A stretch of DNA of 64,000 nt from Xiphydria camelus (lineage: Eukaryota; Arthropoda; Insecta; Hymenoptera; Xiphydriidae), in contig OY783192.1 in NCBI GenBank assembly GCA_963678675.1, positions 27,154,288 to 27,218,287 on the forward strand. Reading direction: 5' to 3'. A program made the position numbers and the translations under genes. The notes beneath the pieces were generated by a model. It did not search any database. It worked only from the letters and a program-made list of their open reading frames with translations, and was not told where the DNA came from. Of this stretch, positions 63,021 to 64,000 are shown piece after piece; position 1 is the stretch's first letter, and every line of letters begins with the position of its first letter.

Positions 63021-63570
63021 TTCCCCGCGAAGCAAGGAAGTTTGACTCTGAACAAATCGAAATTATACCTGGAAGAATGATGTTATCGGTTTCGTTTCTC
63101 TTTTTCTACCCGGGATATAATAATTCAAACTTTTTCAAAGTTTCTGAGAGTCTTTGCCAGCCTCTAGAGAGTCTTTGACAATATCTCTTACCGCCTCTAA
63201 TTTTTCGAGCGTTTCGCTAAATATCTAAAAATACATTAAATGGAACAATTAAAACGTGCAACCGAGAGATTGAAGTCTTCTGCAGTTTATCACAGTCTTT
63301 CGCAATCTTTCGCAGCAAGATTCGAAGTGTAAAGTCTACGATCAGAGATTAGAGTCTTCGAATCATTTGAACCCAAAAATTCAGAGACTTTAGTTTCTCT
63401 ATGAGAGACTGTGAGCGATTACAGACGGAGTTTCTCGCTCAGTGTCACCAGAGAGGTCCGTAATAGATTAAGACTCGAGTCTCTCTCGAATCTCTCTTGA
63501 GCAACTTTGAGAAAGTCTGAATTATTTAATCCCGGGTAATAAGCATTTAATATCTCCCCGCGAAGCAGTC
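63021..63570. repeat. GAGTCTTT-rich inverted repeat between direct repeats
   Basis: CCCGGGATATAATAATTCAA and ACTTTTTCAAAGT at 63109-63142 are the inverse of CAACTTTGAGAAAGTCTGAA and TTATTTAATCCCGGGTAATA at 63500-63541. Between them GAGTCTTT, GAGACT and TCTCTC words recur irregularly. Outside, TCCCCGCGAAGCA occurs as a direct repeat at 63022 and 63557. This could be an element with a long direct flank or a chance remnant. Confidence 0.5.
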
Positions 63571-63696
63571 ACAAACAATTAGGTACTGTATTAGGAAAGT
63601 ATATTTAATTCTGTCAATTTAGACAATTAACGACGACTTTGATATTAAGTTTAGTCAGCTTCGGATGATATTGGCACATATGTATAATATAAAACA

Positions 63697-63780
63697 TACA
63701 GTAAAACTCGTTTAAGATACGAACCAAGGGACCGGCGGAATTTCGTATCTTAAGTAGAATTGTATCTTATTCGGATTTCA
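63697..63780. mobile_element. pogo/Tigger-like element end
   Basis: TACAGTAAAACTCGTTTAAG followed by ATACGAACCAAGGGACCGGC and twice-repeated GTATCTTA is typical of pogo/Tigger-like termini (CAGTnnAACTCGTTT). The matching right terminus was not found before 64000. Bases 63781-64000 are AT-rich with nothing further recognised. Confidence 0.5.
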
Positions 63781-64000
63781 TAGATTCTCGCTTGATAATG
63801 CATAAGAAGCCAGTGCACATTGTATATTAACGGGTTTTAATCATTTCTAACTCTTATTTTAGCTACTTCTATTATAATAGTTTTTAACTGTTCTAGAAAA
63901 TTTGAGTTTAGGATTTTTAAATAAAGAGTTATTCCGTTATTTTTTACAAAATTGTGTTGAGTTACTGTTTGTAATAATATACAAATGCCTTTATACAGAT

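Noticed and set aside
1..64000. CRISPR array, bacterial operons, rRNA or intact tRNA
   Set aside because: None seen; repeats are inverted, dispersed or microsatellite type, and composition and splice signals indicate animal nuclear DNA.
1..64000. Known conserved insect microRNAs
   Set aside because: I looked for familiar mature sequences (such as let-7, miR-1, miR-7, miR-9, miR-124, bantam) on both strands and saw none.
1..64000. TTAGG telomeric arrays
   Set aside because: No tandem TTAGG run was found.

Overview
The window looks like nuclear DNA of an insect, most likely a hymenopteran such as an ant, wasp or sawfly. The reasons are indirect: blocks of CpG-rich, GC-rich unique sequence (for example 2040-3040, 23400-23900, 30400-32600, 57600-60200) alternate with AT-rich blocks; CT/GA microsatellites are long; the only convincing gene signals are split exons; and the AT-rich blocks are full of short foldback transposon remnants. 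There is no bacterial or viral gene organisation, no rRNA and no intact tRNA. No long open frame reads as a recognisable protein, and the longest ones lie in GC-rich DNA where stop codons are rare. I regard the window as intergenic or intronic sequence of a gene-poor region.

Gene signals are few. The best is a probable first coding exon at 41106-41190 (+): a signal-peptide-like open frame ending exactly at a consensus splice donor. Weaker candidates are a TATA-box promoter with a possible non-coding first exon at 23461-23594, a second TATA element at 17788, a 79-bp exon-like segment at 32597-32675, and two small protein-like frames (3793-3939 on +, 25229-25405 on -).

The main content is a dense, nested set of non-autonomous DNA transposons (MITEs) and other repeats. 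Recurrent families, named here for this window only, are: A (ends ACAGGGTGTAAT; 20591, 52369, 57147), B (ends ATCTAGCGTCAATGATTC; 7311, 52739, 56543), C (ends CACTGAGAAAA, inner text TCTCCCACCTGTAA; 1002, 27556, 45308), D (inner text CCAATACGTGATTATGAAAA; about eight copies), E (57387, 59203), G (AATAAATGTGCTCT; 14571, 26120, 61619) and TTAA-flanked piggyBac-like elements (16176, 23941, 47436, perhaps 39598). Many single-copy foldbacks share the same CACTG-plus-A-tract end and a TA target site. A pogo/Tigger-like MITE interrupts a D copy, a CACTGAG element interrupts an older 300-bp repeat, a foldback interrupts a piggyBac-like copy, and an A/B pair sits inside an inverted repeat, so relative insertion ages can be read.

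Other structures are degenerate 11-bp tandem arrays of TTGGNCCAAT at 51139 and 55248, hairpin clusters built on AAAAGGGCGTAT at 18383 and 33396, a nearly perfect 128-nt hairpin at 11363, tandem arrays with periods of 142 and 137 bp, a diverged duplication (8895 and 9755), a tRNA-like SINE head at 58530 (-), and microsatellites. All calls are by eye; copy boundaries are usually good to about 10-20 bases. The stretches between listed features were read and are described as holding nothing recognisable where that is the case.
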